Assembly (NCBI RefSeq): GCF_000004195.4
Contig: NC_030678.2
Location: 36,313,701 to 36,377,700 of the forward strand
From: Xenopus tropicalis
Lineage: Eukaryota > Chordata > Amphibia > Anura > Pipidae
Length of the DNA stretch: 64,000 nt
Reading direction: 5' to 3'
Both the position numbers and the translations under genes were made by a program. Position 1 is the first letter of the stretch; every line of letters begins with the position of its first letter. The notes below the pieces were generated by a model, which was given only the letters and a program-made list of their open reading frames with translations, was not told the origin of the DNA and ran no database searches. Shown one piece after another: positions 13,445-25,812 of this stretch.

Positions 13445-15080
13445 TAGGGATGCACCAAATCCATTATTTTGGGGTTTAGCTGAACCCTGAATCCATTGTG
13501 CAAGATTCAGGTGAATACTAAACCAAATCCGAATCCTAATTTGCATATGGAAATTTGGCTACTGAAGGGTTAAATAGAAGCACACGCATACATTTTTTTT
13601 TACTTCCGTGTTCATAGTTAGTTACATAGTTACATAGGTTTGAAAAAAGACCAATGTCCATCAAGTTCAACCCATCCAAGTAAACCCAGCACACCTAACC
13701 CACACCTACCAATCTATACACTCACATACATAAACTATAAATACAACCACTAGTACTAACTGTAGATATTAGTATCACAATAGCCTTGGATATTCTGATT
13801 GTTCAAGAACTCATCCAGGCCCCTCTTAAAGGCATTAACAGAATCTGCCATTACCACATCTCTAGGAAGGGCATTCCACAACCTCACTGCCCTCACCGTG
13901 AGAAACCCCCCTACGCTGCTTCAAATGGAAGCTCCGTTCCTCTAATCTAAAGGGGTGACCTCTGCTGCGTTGATCGTTTTTATGGGAAAAAAGAACATCC
14001 CCCATCTGCCTATAATCCCCTCTAATGTACTTGTACAGAGTAATCATGTCCCCTCGCAAGCGCCTCTTTTCCAGAGAAAACAACCTAAACCTTCCATCCC
14101 CTTTACCAGTTTAGTTGCACGTCTCTGCACTCTCTCCAGCTCATTAATATCCTTCTTAAGGACTGGAGCCCAAAACTGCACTGCATACTCAAGGTGAGGC
14201 CTTACCAGGGACCTATAAAGAGGCAAAATTATGTTCTCATCCCTTGAGTCAATGCCCTTTTTTATACAAGACAGCACTTTATTTGCTTTAGTAGCCACAG
14301 AATGACACTGCCTGGAATTAGACAACTTGTTATCAACAAAAACCCCTAGATCCTTCTCCATTAAGGATGCCCCCAACACACTACCAGTCAGTAGATAGTT
14401 TGCGTTTATATTATTTCTACCAAAATGCATAACTTTGCTCTGTAAAGTGGCAGCATCCTGCATGGAACTTATAGTTTTGCACAATTTTGTGTCATCATAG
14501 AAACAGTACTGTCTATGCCCCCCTCCAGGTCATTAATAAACAAGTTAAAAAGCAAAGGACCAAGGACTGACCCCTGCGGTACTCCACTAACCACACTGGT
14601 CCAATTAGAAAATGTTCCATTTACCACCACTCTTTGTAATCTATCCTTCAGCCAGTTTTCTATCCAATTACAAATATTATGTTCATTAACCTTCTGTGAG
14701 GTACTGTATCAAACGCTTTAGCAAAGTCCAAGTAGATGACATCAACTGCCATTCCAGCATCAAGGTTCCTGCTCACCTCCTCATAAAAGGCGACTAAATT
14801 AGTCTGGCAAGATCTGTTACGCATAAAACCATGCTGGCACAAACTAATAGTATTGTGAACTGCAATGTATTCAAGTACCCTATCCCTTATTACCCCTTCC
14901 AAAAGTTTTCCTACTACTGATGTCAGACTAACAGGCCTATAGTTTTCATGTTACCAAAAGCCATGTGATTTTAAGGATTCAGTCGCTCAAACGCTTGGAT
15001 TTGGCCGAATCCGAATCCTGCTGAAAATGGCAGAACCTTTGCTGAATCCCGAACCGAATCCTTGATTTGTTGCATCCCTA
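13445..15080. mobile_element. hAT-type MITE split by a CR1-like LINE insertion
   Basis: Left end TAGGGATGCACCAAATCC and right end TTTGTTGCATCCCTA are inverted repeats. They are flanked by 8-bp near-identical repeats TTATTTAG (13437-13444) and TTATTTAC (15081-15088), the size expected for hAT. The two halves (13445-13615 and 14945-15080) share CCGAATCC-type inverted motifs. The intervening 1.3 kb is the LINE listed next. Confidence 0.8.
13616..14944 (-). mobile_element. CR1/L2-like LINE 3' fragment with broken reverse transcriptase
   Basis: On the minus strand, 14902-14660 encodes reverse-transcriptase sequence including CQHGFMRNRSCQTNL and [15 protein letters not shown]. 14484-14044 encodes the region after the catalytic loop, including KDLGVFVDNKL, LPLYRSLVRPHLEYA and LERVQRRATKLV. 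Compared with the copy at 61549-61991, a 25-base deletion at about 14684 and a 7-base deletion at about 14498 (inside the F-A of FADD) both shift the frame, so the gene is dead. The 3' end at 13616 has the TATGTAAC-like tail (GTTACATAGTTACATAGG on the plus strand). TTCAT lies at both edges (13611-13615, 14945-14949), a likely short target duplication. Confidence 0.88.
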
Positions 15081-16515
15081 TTATTTACTCATATTGTTTC
15101 ATCTTATTGTATATTAAATGGAAAAATATCACTTCTTTTATATAAATTAAATTTTTTAATGTTGGAAAAAAATCGCCTACCAATGCCAATTTCAGGGGAG
15201 GTCTTGTTATGCAGAACATGGGAAAGGTCTGTTTCAAAATAATGTGGTATTTTAGAATTGTTTTGCTATGGGCACACTATCCTATGTGCTTGATGTGTGC
15301 TTCTCCCCCGCTGAAAGGTATTTAGAAGTATGGTTTCCACTAAGTCATGATTTGATTTTTCCTGCCACAATGGCTGCCTTTCTATTCATACACCAGTTTC
15401 CTGTATTCTGCCCACTAGCTGATTCACCAGTAAAACTCATGTGGGAGTATTGTGGCCAGGAGTTCTGCCTTTATCCAAGAGAAATGGGCTATAAAGATGA
15501 AAACCTGTTTTCCCAATAATATTCCAAGTTAGGTTACTTCCATTATGCAATTATTTCATTTTCCATGCTGTTAAACTTGCTTATGTGAGGGCTTGAAGTA
15601 ATTAGCACTCCTTTATTTTTTCACAAACAAAATGAAAAATCCCCTTTAAAGATCACAAGTGGTAAAAGGAAACCTACGATCATATGGAAGGGCATGCTGT
15701 GACAATCACCGACATGTATATAAACATTTTCTTACATTAATAAAACTTGATATATGATATCCCACATGCTGTTCTTCCAACAGGGAACAGAAACATCCAG
15801 TTGCCTCTTGTGGTAATAAATATTCCTCAAATCAGAAATTCTCTGACATTTTAACCTTGCACGCATCTGCTTCCATTGACTCCTGTCTCCAGATACCCGT
15901 TGGACTCACAACTCAGAAATGAAATACACCTTATACAGTCCTGCCTTATGTGAAGCCATTTACATGACAGCTGAATATATAATTGTAAAGGTTACAACAT
16001 AGAATGTTTGTTAGCTGGCCTGGTTTCCCAGTAATATTCTAGAGGTTGATCATTTTTTATTTCAAAATTGTAGTCAATTTCAACTTAATTGTTAGATTTA
16101 AAATTAAAACATTGAACTAAAATCCAGGTTGCATTTATTTTAAACAATTTGTCTGTGTTCCAGCAATAACATTTAGTTCAGTCTTGGTTTGCCAATTACT
16201 GGCCACAAAATGGGGCCAACATTACTAAGGCTGTACTATTATGGTTTGACTATTAACAGAACCTTAGAATAAAACACTGCCAACTTTTGTTCAGATGTAT
16301 GTGAGTCCTGAACTTTACATTTCCCTATGTTATCACTACTTTTCAGAATCTTTCCGTCTCTAGTGTATTATCTATGTTGGATGGTTTACAAGTAAAGGAC
16401 CAGGTTCAGTTCTATAAAAAAAATTTATTTTATGGTTTATCACGTGAAAACATATGGGTGAGATTTAGATTGAGGAGAAAAAAACATTTCTCCTAATTCA
16501 GTTCTAGTTGTCCCC

Positions 16516-16862
16516 TAAAGGTGGCCAAACACGTGGCGATCTGACGATCTTTCATGCGACCATCGGTTGCACGAAAGATCGTCAGATCCGCCACTAACCT
16601 TCAGCGCTGAAACAGGCAGATAAGGAGGTAGAAACAATAGGATTTCTACCTCCTTCTGCCGATTCAGCGCTGAAGGCAGATTTTGGTCAGGCACCTTCTA
16701 TGGCGCCCGATCAAAATCTTTTAACTGGCCCGATCGGCGAGTCGACCGATATCAGCAGCTTCCTGTGATATTGGTCGACTCGCCGACTTGCCATACACAC
16801 ACTGAATATCGTACGAAACGAGGTTCTGTACGATATTATCAGTGCGTGTATGGGCAGCTTTA
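16516..16862. mobile_element. Palindromic MITE (family A), near complete
   Basis: Begins CTAAAGGTGGCCAAACACG and ends CGTGTATGGGCAGCTTTAG. It contains several internal hairpins, for example GATCTGACGATCTTTC with its complement, CTTCAGCGCTGAA twice in inverse, and CGGCGAGTCGACCGATATC with its complement. Related copies: 1-42, 32244-32466 and 35272-35660. Confidence 0.78.
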
Positions 16863-17068
16863 GGGTGAAGACACACAGAGCTACTAGTAGCAGCCACTTG
16901 TCGTGGCTACTAAAATAGTCAATGCTGATCATGTACTGATAATTATCTCTACGTGTGTTTTAGTGTGTTTTAGCAAAGGAAATTCTCAGTATTGATTATG
17001 GCAGGGTATTTTCTGGAGTTTAGTAGCCATGGAAAAGTAGCTGCTAGTAGCTCTGTGTGTCTTCACCC
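16863..17068. mobile_element. Palindromic MITE (family D), abutting family A element
   Basis: Ends GGGTGAAGACACACAGAGCT and AGCTCTGTGTGTCTTCACCC are inverted repeats over about 40 bases, including CTACTAGTAGCAGC. They are flanked by TTA at 16860-16862 and 17069-17071. The left TTA is also the last part of the neighbouring family A terminus. Confidence 0.82.
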
Positions 17069-18238
17069 TTAGATTCCAATAGAGTTTTCATGTTATAAAC
17101 AGTGAGATAAGCTTTTCTTATTGCATTGCATCTGGATCTATGGGAAAATCTGGAACAGAATTAGTAGATAAGCTTTTCTCATTAAATTGAATCTGGTCCA
17201 TGAATCAGTTCCATGATAAAACGTTATTTTATGGTTCATCACATGAAAATGTTTGGGAAAGATTTGATTTAAGAAGAAAAAATTTCTCTCCTAAGTGAAT
17301 GGTCTAATTTATTCCCATAGACTTTACTACAGTTTTTATACAACATGTGTTTTTCTCATTGATTTACAATCTGGATTTGAATTAGTAGATACACTTTTCT
17401 CATCAAACTGAATCTAGCCCAAAATTCAACATATTTATTTAGTAATTAAAAAAAGTTATGTTTTTTTGAGAAATGCAACATTATCTTCGTTTCTTAACTA
17501 TAAGTTAAAACAAAACCTAAAGCCATTTCCCTAAATTCTTAGATTTCTAAGCCTCTCCTTTTATGACTACTGAATGTCATGGATATGAATGGGAATGTTT
17601 TTGTTGGCAAATCTAAGGGATTTCATTTTCTTTTTACTGTCGCTTCCGTAATGCGTATTTTATGTACTCGCTCTTTATTGCTGAGTATTTTATGATCACT
17701 TGTTGAGAGAAATTGAATTGAAGCCTGTTCTAGATGTTTGTCATCAGTGCATTCAAAACGGCAATTAAACATTAATGACACGATAAGGAACAATAAGATT
17801 ATAAGAATAACACCATCATGCCAAAAAATTCTGCTGTCTCAGGAAACAGAAAAGATTGTAAAAACGAATGAATGGTCCAGTGATCATGTATGTATTTGAG
17901 CTTTTAAACTAAAGCTTGATATAAGTTGGAAGGCATGTCCTATATCCTGAACTGGTGATTTCCACTAGTCTCCTAGTCAGGGGCAAGAAGCAAACTCCTG
18001 CTGACAATATTGCAAACATTTTTCTATAGTGGGCTTATTTATCAAATTTTGAGTTTGTAAATTTGAGTTTGTTTTTCTAAATTGAATTAATTTGTATATT
18101 GAATACTTGCTTACTTATTTATAAGGAAAACTTGTTTGGATAAAGAACTTGAATACCTCAAATTTACTGTTTTTGCCTCCAATATACATTCATGCAGCTT
18201 AGTTGTACAAGTACAAGTACAAGGTTCTGTTTTATTAA

Positions 18239-18655
18239 AGGAACAGTAACACCAAAAAATGAAAGTGTATAAAAGTAACTAAAATATAATGTGCTGCTGC
18301 CCTGCACTGGTAAAAGTTGTGTGTTTACTTCAGAAAGTCTACTATAATTTATATAAATAAGCTGCTGTGTAGCCATGGGGGCAGCCATTCAAAGGAGAAA
18401 AGGCACAGGCACATAGCAGATAACAGATAAAACACTATTGTATTCTACAGAACTTATCTGTTATCTGCTATGTAACCTGTGCCTTTTCTCCTTTTTTCCA
18501 GCTTGAATGGCTGCCCCCGTGGCTACACAGCAGCTTATTATATAAATTATAGTAGTGTTACTGTAGCAAACACACCAATTTTACCAGTGCAGGGCAACAG
18601 TACATTATATTTTTATTACTTTAAAGCTCTTTCATTTTTTGGTGTTACTGTTCCT
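18239..18655. mobile_element. T2-like TTAA-target MITE (family F)
   Basis: AGGAACAGTAACACCAAAAA and its complement TTTTTGGTGTTACTGTTCCT form the ends, flanked by TTAA (18235-18238, 18656-18659). Long inner inverted arms include GGCTACACAGCAGCTTAT and AGGAGAAAAGGCACAGG. Related copies: 34712-35003 and 45998-46404. TTAAAGGRR-type ends correspond to the T2 MITE class described in Xenopus (recalled). Confidence 0.85.
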
Positions 18656-19140
18656 TTAAAATAGAGAAAATACGGATATATTTATATATGGCAGCAGGCC
18701 TCATTTTAGGGAGTCTAAGCCTCCCCCAAACCCTCATTATTCTGTGCCTATGAATATTAGTTTCCCCTTTTTCCAACAGTGAAGGTTGTCGAACTAGAAC
18801 TCCCCAAAGAAGCCCATGAGCTCCACAAATTTCTTTGTATGACATGATGTTCTTTCTTAAATCTGGCCTGAAAACATGATGCACATCTTAAAGGAAAAAC
18901 AAAAGTCAACTTGAAATAACTACCAAATATCTACTACTATCTAACTACCAATATAGATAGACATTCCCATGCGTTCTAGTATATAAGAACATAAGCAGTC
19001 CTAGTGAATCTCATAACAAAACATGACCTATTACATAAGTGCCAATGGCTGCACCCCTTGTGTAAACTATAAATGATGCACGCATACAGCACACACAGTT
19101 AAAGAAGCTGGTTAGTACTAAAGCAGAGGTTAGTGTTTTG

Positions 19141-19531
19141 TAAAGGAGAACCAAGCCCCAACATTTAATTTGGCTAGAAATGCTATATTTTATGTACTAT
19201 ACATATTGCACCAACCTAAAGTTTCAGCATCTCTATAGTAATAATGAGCCAGGCCTTCAAAGATGTCACAGGTGGATCTTGGATTTTGTTAGGTTTGTCA
19301 GTGGCACTGCACATGCTCAGTGTGCTCTGGGCAGCTATTGAGAAGTTTAGGGGTTGTCGCAAATTATCAAGCAGAAAATGAGGTTTTCCTGTCATATAAG
19401 CTGATGCTACAGGGCCGATTACTAATTTCTGATGCCAATTGCACTGGTTCTTTGGATTCACAGATCTTCCCTGCTAAAGGGCTGTGGTTGCCCTGGGCTG
19501 ATACAGAAGCCCAAAACATAGTTCTCCTTTA
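19141..19531. mobile_element. MITE with TAAAGGAGAAC ends
   Basis: TAAAGGAGAACCAAGCCC at the left is the inverse of CCCAAAACATAGTTCTCCTTTA at the right. The interior is not palindromic. The ends resemble the TTAA-target class but the full TTAA is lost on both sides. Confidence 0.65.
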
Positions 19532-20107
19532 GAACAAGTGTCTAGGGGCTTTGATTCTGTTTTGTACAGATTCTTTGTGCTATGGTATAATAATAATAAT
19601 AATATATTGAGGGTTAATATGTTTTGTATGTAGCTACACACGAGGCCATATTATTTTTTTATCTTTAATTGAATAAGACTATATTATAATATACTATACA
19701 ATACTAATATAAGCAGATCTCACAGAATTAGTGTTAGTAACCAGCCCACAAATCCAGAAACAGAACTTTACATATAAAGGAACAAGAACAACCCCCTAAA
19801 TTTGCTTACACACGGTTTCAAGAAATATAATAAAACAATATCACAAGAGGTATTCTCCTGTATCAAACACAATCTTAAAATAAACTGTCGATTTCTAGTG
19901 TTCCTTTAGGTGTAGTCCCAAAATGTGTCTGGCGGATATATTTTTTACTGTATTATATGTATTTAATATAAATAATATAAATTCCTCTTGTGTTGTGGAA
20001 AACAAGACTTGCTTTAGTTCTTTCCAGCTGAGCTTTTACTGTTCCAATTATTGCTTTGATGATATCTTCATCTGAGTAAAGTTATTTTTCTTTCTGTTTT
20101 GTTGCAG

Positions 20108-20155
20108 AATAATGGTTCCTTGATTTGGTGTCAGAATCACAAGCAATGTTCAAAG
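20108..20155 (+). CDS. anos1: anosmin-1 exon 2 (cysteine-rich region, first part)
   Basis: A 48-base exon of 16 codons reading [16 protein letters not shown], nearly identical to human anosmin-1 residues 70-85 (human has V for I). It follows a pyrimidine-rich tract ending TTTTGTTGCAG and is followed by the donor GTGGGT. Both borders are phase 0. It carries two cysteines of the N-terminal cysteine-rich domain and an N-G-S sequon, which corresponds to a potential N-glycosylation site in the human protein. The exon is too short to be found by ORF length; it was recognised by its protein motif. The next coding exon is 23.1 kb downstream. Confidence 0.95.
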
Positions 20156-20939
20156 GTGGGTATTCAGTGCTAAAATGTGGTGCTTTTGTGTTACAGTGTA
20201 CTTTGATGGCTGTTTCTTCAAATACAATGAAAGACAAAAAGTGTGTGTGAGAGTGTGTGTTTGGGAAGGGGGGGATGCATTATATAGTTGATGTGAACAA
20301 AAATGTCCTTTCTTTGTAGGGTCCATCCTCCTGTCATTGGTTTGTAAGCTGTTTAAGCACTATAATAACTCCTTCACTGTTGAGGACTCCATTTAGACAG
20401 TACTTTGTTGGGTTAGTGCTTATTCAAGGCTTGACAGGTGCATAATGGTTCTAAGTTCCCTTGCTCATTTAACCCCTTTAGTTATAGTGAAGAGAGTGCT
20501 ATTCATTTGCTAACCTTTCTCTTCCCTGGGGATAAAGGCAAGTACGTGCCTTATTCATTATAATACTGTGACACCCAAGACCCTGGCAGCACATACACTA
20601 ACAAGCAGCTGAATCTGTGTGACACGAATCTCATTAATCTGTTCAAAAAGGAGATGCATCACATTAAATCCAAAATTAATGAATTGCTCAAGTTCTTGTG
20701 AGACAGTGAGAGCAATTAGCTATAGTATTCGACTTAAAATATCTTTTAGGGTTTATAACTGGGTCAGGATAGTGTGTGAGATAAATTTTATTAAAGCTAG
20801 TGTCTCTTTATTGTATGTTTTCTAAGATCTCACATAATAAGCCAATGATTGTACAGTGTTTTATATCCCTTGTACTTATGCTCGATATGGTCAGACTGTA
20901 GCAATGTTTTATAATTACTAGCTCCTTTTACTGGCTAAA

Positions 20940-21364
20940 TTCAAGGGGTTTTTAAATTAACTTAAATTTAATGTAGAGAAATATTATGAAACAATTTGCC
21001 ATTGCCCTTTATTTTTTATTATTGTTTTTTTTTTTAATTATGTAGCTTTTTGATCAGCAGCTCTGCAGTTTGGAATTTTGGCACTAAATACCCTAGCAAC
21101 CAGGCTGCTGTTTAAATAAGAGACTGAAAAATGAATAGGAGAGACCTAAATAGGACTATAAGTAATAAAAAGTAACAATAACAATAGTTTTTTGGTTGCC
21201 GGGGTCAGTGGCCCCAATTTCAAAACTGGAAAGTGTTAGAAGAAGAAGAAGGCAAATAATTCAAAAACTGTACAAAATATATAAAAATGAAACCAAATTA
21301 AAAGTTGCTAAGAATTGGCCATTTTATAACATGCTGAAAGTTAACTTAAAGATAAACCTCCCCT
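20940..21364. mobile_element. T2-like MITE (family G), eroded left end
   Basis: The right end GATAAACCTCCCC is followed by TTTAA, and ATTAACTTAAATTT near the left end is the inverse of the AGTTAACTTAAAG subterminal motif at the right. The interior contains CTCTGCAGTTTGGAATTT and AATTGGCCATTTTATAACAT, motifs I recall as very common in Xenopus genomes. The left TTAA is mutated. Confidence 0.65.
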
Positions 21365-21852
21365 TTAATCTTCTTCTAGCTTGCCATACGTTCCAAAGCA
21401 TGGTTAATACAGCTGTTAGTGGAAGCAGAAAGCAAACTGGTAGACTTTAATGTGATGAGCCACACACAAGGGATGCAGGTGCAGCTTTATGCCTATTCCC
21501 AATCCTGGCTAGAGTTTTCATGTGATACACAGTAAAAAATTTTTCATTGAACTGCATCTGACTCTATTGAAAAATCTGATATTGAATTGGCAGATAAGCT
21601 TTTCTCATCAAAATGAATCTGGGCTATTATAGAGCCTATTATAGGGCTACATTTAGGGACCTTATCTAAAATGAAAATTTGCCCTGTGGCAGCCTTTAAG
21701 GACAGGCTTTCTTTTCAGCCGTCTGTACTATGATCTGCACTTATATAGCATGAGGTGCTCAGCCAGACCCTTTTTGAATGAGAACTAAAGGCCACACTTT
21801 TGCACCCCTCAGTGCTCTTGCACTTGTGTCTGAGATTTCCCTATATTTCCCC

Positions 21853-22107
21853 CAGTGTCGGACTGGCCCACCCGGATACCAGGAAAACTCACGGTGGGCC
21901 CAGATGCCAGTGGGCTCTCTTGCTTCTAACTATTTAGCCTATTTCATGGTCATTCCCTATTTCTGTATGGGACAAGGAAGCTTGATAGATAGAAGAATAG
22001 AGTATAGTATGTAGAGAAGAGAGTAGGATAATAGAGAGTTTGCGGAAGGAGAGGAAGTTTTGAGAGTGGGCCCATAATCCAGGGTTTTCTGGTGGACCCC
22101 TGGTATG
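21853..22107 (+). mobile_element. hAT-type MITE (family E), right end missing
   Basis: Starts CAGTGTCGGACTGGCCCACC. The interior CATGGTCATTCCCTATTTCT and GGGTTTTCTGGTGG are shared in order with 25813-26000. It ends without the expected CCAGTCCGACACTG. Confidence 0.7.
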
Positions 22108-23996
22108 TCAGAGACTTTACAGAAGAATTAATATATTATTTATACAATCTGTTGACTTAATCATATCCCATGTTGCTTGTAATTTGCCAGCCATTTGCAG
22201 TAATATGATTCTGTTTTCATTTCTAAGTTGATGAAATGAATAAGGCTAATACGGAAGAATATACATGGATAGGCTTTTATTTTACTTCCTGCCAATTTAC
22301 TGTAGATTAAATTTAGACAGCTTAATACTTGGCTTCCATTTAGACATATTTTATGTTCTGAGTATTATGATAATAAACTAATAAAAATGTGTATGTGAAT
22401 TGTAATAAACAGCGAGAATCTGCAGAATTGTTTTCCAAATCCTTGCATATTATCCATGGTTTATTTTATTTTGTCCTACTATGCATTCAAGCACACTGCA
22501 ATACATTTCATTAGGCGCAAACTAACCTGCCTGAATGTTTTTAAGTGTGGGAGATCACAACACCCAGAACAAGTGTTAAAGTGCCAAGCCTGTAGTCTAT
22601 TTGCTAAAAACAGACATACAAAAGAAGTTTCTGGCCTCTCTGGGACCTTTATGAAGCCTGAAGCAACAAGTCCTTGTATTTGTTAAATCGTAAAGTGAAA
22701 GGGATGGTAAGTGGGAGGAGGAATGGGAGGGGGAAGGGGCCACGGGAGGGGTTAAGGCATAGAAAAGGGAGGGGACTAACAACTCTCTTTAGCTTGCAAA
22801 TCAGGCATTCAAAAAATAGTCTGTGTGACTGATATTTGTGATAAATATTTTATATAAGTATATTTCAGATATCTATTTTAGTGTCAGCCATGTGGTGCCC
22901 AAGAAATTCTTGCTATATGTAATACCCCCTTAGACAGCTTGGAGCAGGGATGTTGGCATGATTTGGGTAGAATGCCCAAGATAAGTTGTAATGAGGTTTC
23001 TGCTGGGTATTCTTGGAACCATGCCAGATACTGCAAAGGTTTCCCAATTTTTTAACTCAGGGGCTTAAACAGTCCAACAGCTACTGCTTTAGGGGTATTT
23101 ATACTTCATATTTGTTCATGTTCAGTTATTTTTAAAAAAAATAAAGACTGAAACAAAAGGAGTGACAGTATCAATATGTCCAAATAGTCCAACCTAATTA
23201 TACATGCATTTAAATAGACTTAAGTCTCTATTTAGGCCATGTGGCTTAACTGTCTTAATGAAATAGTTACATTCAGTGCAGTGTAGATTGAGAAATGCTT
23301 CAAAATGTATTTTGGATTCTGTAAGTAAACTGTAACATTTCTCTTTTGGATAACATTATTACCAGATAATCTTTCCAATGTTTTGCTCTTTAATAAGCCA
23401 ACATGGGAGGATTCTGGAAGCTCTGTACATCTGGCAAATGAGATTGTAAAATATGCCAGTGTTTCTGAATAATGTTTCAATTTGTGAACTAGCTATACTA
23501 TACTTGCACACAAATACCATTCTTGTATCAAGTATATGTCAATATTTATTCATGTCCATAACCATTGTGTTTAAATCTGTTTATCATGCAACTGATGGTC
23601 CAGTTTACTTGTGAATTGTGTCATATTTAATAAAGGAATTAAGACTTCAGGATATATGGGGGTAATTATGAAAGTGTAAAATGTTGTCTTTTTCATTGAC
23701 CTTGCTGTACAAGTTTGCTTTAAGTTTGTGTCTATTGCTTTTTTTAACATTTCTTTTATTGAGCATTCAAAAATTGTATACAATGCAATACAACAGTTCT
23801 ACTTATTGATAGTTTTTCATTAAAATGTCCATTGATGTCCACAGAATTGAATCATAATCCAAAGTGAATTTAAAAGTATTTTCTGTGCTAAAGACACAAA
23901 AAAAAGTCCAAGATGCCTTTGTTAACCTCAATGAATTGCATATACAAATTAGCGCACATAGGGGAATGCTGCTGCCTCTCACTATAATGCGTATAA

Positions 23997-24355
23997 CAGG
24001 AGTCCTCAAACTTCTGAACCAAGGGGCCATATTAAGGGCCCCTCAGACTGTTGGGGGACTGGACCGCCATCATCCAGCACCCCCCCACCCCCGGCATCGG
24101 AAAACTGTGGCCCAAACTAGTTGCATTCTACTCCCCCCACCCCATCGGCGGTGGCAAACTGTGGCCCAAACTGGTCGCCCGCCCCCCCCCCCCCCCGGCG
24201 CTCTGTTCGTTCCCGCTGAGTCCTACCTGTTCCAGTTCCCCCCGGTCTGCCATCCGTCCTCCCTCTCAGCTCCCCCATCCCACTCTCTCCGCTGCCAGGG
24301 GTGAGGACGCAGCGGGGGGCAGGGTAAATTGAAGACCATAGTTTGAAGACCGCTG
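23997..24355. mobile_element. Complete GC-rich hAT-type MITE with perfect 8-bp target duplication
   Basis: Starts CAGGAGTCCTCAAACTTCTG and ends ATAGTTTGAAGACCGCTG, imperfect inverted repeats. It is flanked by GCGTATAA on both sides (23989-23996 and 24356-24363). The interior is strikingly C-rich, with a C16-like run near 24183 and an imperfect duplication around CGGAAAACTGTGGCCCAAAC and GGCAAACTGTGGCCCAAAC. Open frames across it are compositional. Confidence 0.88.
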
Positions 24356-25812
24356 GCGTATAATAACAGATTCCAATGAATCCAACAGGAATGATTTCTG
24401 TGGAGCTACATACTGTATCCTAAAATGTGTAGTTTAGAATATACAGAATTGTAGTGTCAAGACTAACAAGAAGAATGTAAAGACCAGGTAATATTACATC
24501 CACTAACACTGAGTAAGTGCGTAGTGTCTTGATTGTGAAGATTGTCCCCAAAATTGCTAAGGTGATCTTTTTGGAAGATGTAGAATACTATTGTGATAGG
24601 ATAGTCTTACATTAAGTTTGGGAGGAAACTGAAGTGCATGGAAGAACCTAACTAGACACTAGGAGAGCATACAGATGCAGATAATGAGTAGGTCAGAATT
24701 GAAATCATAACATAATAGAAATGAGTCTGAGCAACTCAGTTAAATTTATATAAACTTATAGGAACTGCACTTACCATATTGTCTTGCCATTGGTCCAAAT
24801 CTTATTTCCTATTTTTAGGAGGAATACTCACAGCAGTCTTTGGAACTATTGTCAGTTACATAAATTAACCTCATTTATAAGCACTCCTACAGATCTTTTG
24901 CATTAAATGTATTAAAAAAATGATGAAATACACTTTTTGTTAGAACCTTTATAACAGTTAACATTTACAAGCTCTAAGAAAAAAGACTGAATGAGAAAAG
25001 TCTATACCCCTGTTAGTAGTATAGCACAAAGCAGCAAGTCATTGCAAATCGTCTGTGATGCTGAGGCCGCTGTTGTGTTTCTCTGTGATTCCATATTGCC
25101 TTGGGCATTTCCGTAAGACAAAGCATGGCTTGATGCAACCAAAGAATAGTACTAGTATATACAAACTGGTGCTCTTTACCTGGCTTCTTTTAAGTGGATG
25201 TACTTTCCACTCTGCTTTGACAGAAGGAAATGGCATGCTTGAGTTTGTTCTATGAACAGATGCTCATGGCCGACAGGTTTCATTAGGCTGTTTGTCAAGA
25301 TGAAATATTGGCTACAACTCCTGCCGTTTAAGGTAGAAAATGTTCTGTCTTGCTTGCTGTGAAACAGATAAGTTCCAGGTTGCTGAGCAGATACTTTGAA
25401 AATAAACAGTGTCAAGAATAAGCCGAGAACTGTCTTGTTTTCATCCCATGAATCTTATGGAGAGGTTCAGGCTAATTCCAATATGAGCTGTTAATCAAAA
25501 CCTTTCACCATTACCATTAGTTCTGGCTTAGACTTTGCTCCATCTAACACTGAGTCATTAGACATTAACTTTAACTCTTGCTTGGGTTCTTTTTGCTGTT
25601 AATAGGAATATAGTTACTTTTAAAATAATTATACCACTTTCCTGTTTTTATTAAAAAAGGTTCAAGTTAATTTTATAAACCTGTCATGAACTTTTATTTG
25701 AAATTCTTCTCTTTATATATGCTGTTATACCATCATACCTGGAAGGGGGAATGGGTGGATTCAAAAGACTGGTGATACTAGGGTTCATTTGAAGATCGTA
25801 GGGGTGCAAGAG

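Larger units (their letters stand above)
1..20107 (+). other. anos1: 3' part of anos1 intron 1 (or upstream sequence plus intron 1)
   Basis: No coding exon was recognised before exon 2. Anosmin-1 exon 1 (signal peptide, then an RCASRCL-like stretch) was looked for and not seen, and there is no CpG-rich promoter-like block, so this is most simply intron 1. Repeats are listed separately. Stretches with nothing recognisable beyond AT-rich sequence are about 266-1935 (with a C9 run near 1621), 3830-4606, 4807-6248, 6526-8361, 8521-10996, 11195-13444, 15081-16515, 17072-18238, 18660-19140 and 19532-20107. A GC-rich patch with a G10 run lies near 10480-10620. Bases 4827-4950 look repetitive, but I cannot assign them. 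Confidence 0.75.

Noticed and set aside
23864..24332. Two proline-rich open frames (146 and 93 codons)
   Set aside because: They lie on the C-rich interior of a hAT-type MITE; length is explained by low stop-codon density in GC-rich sequence.
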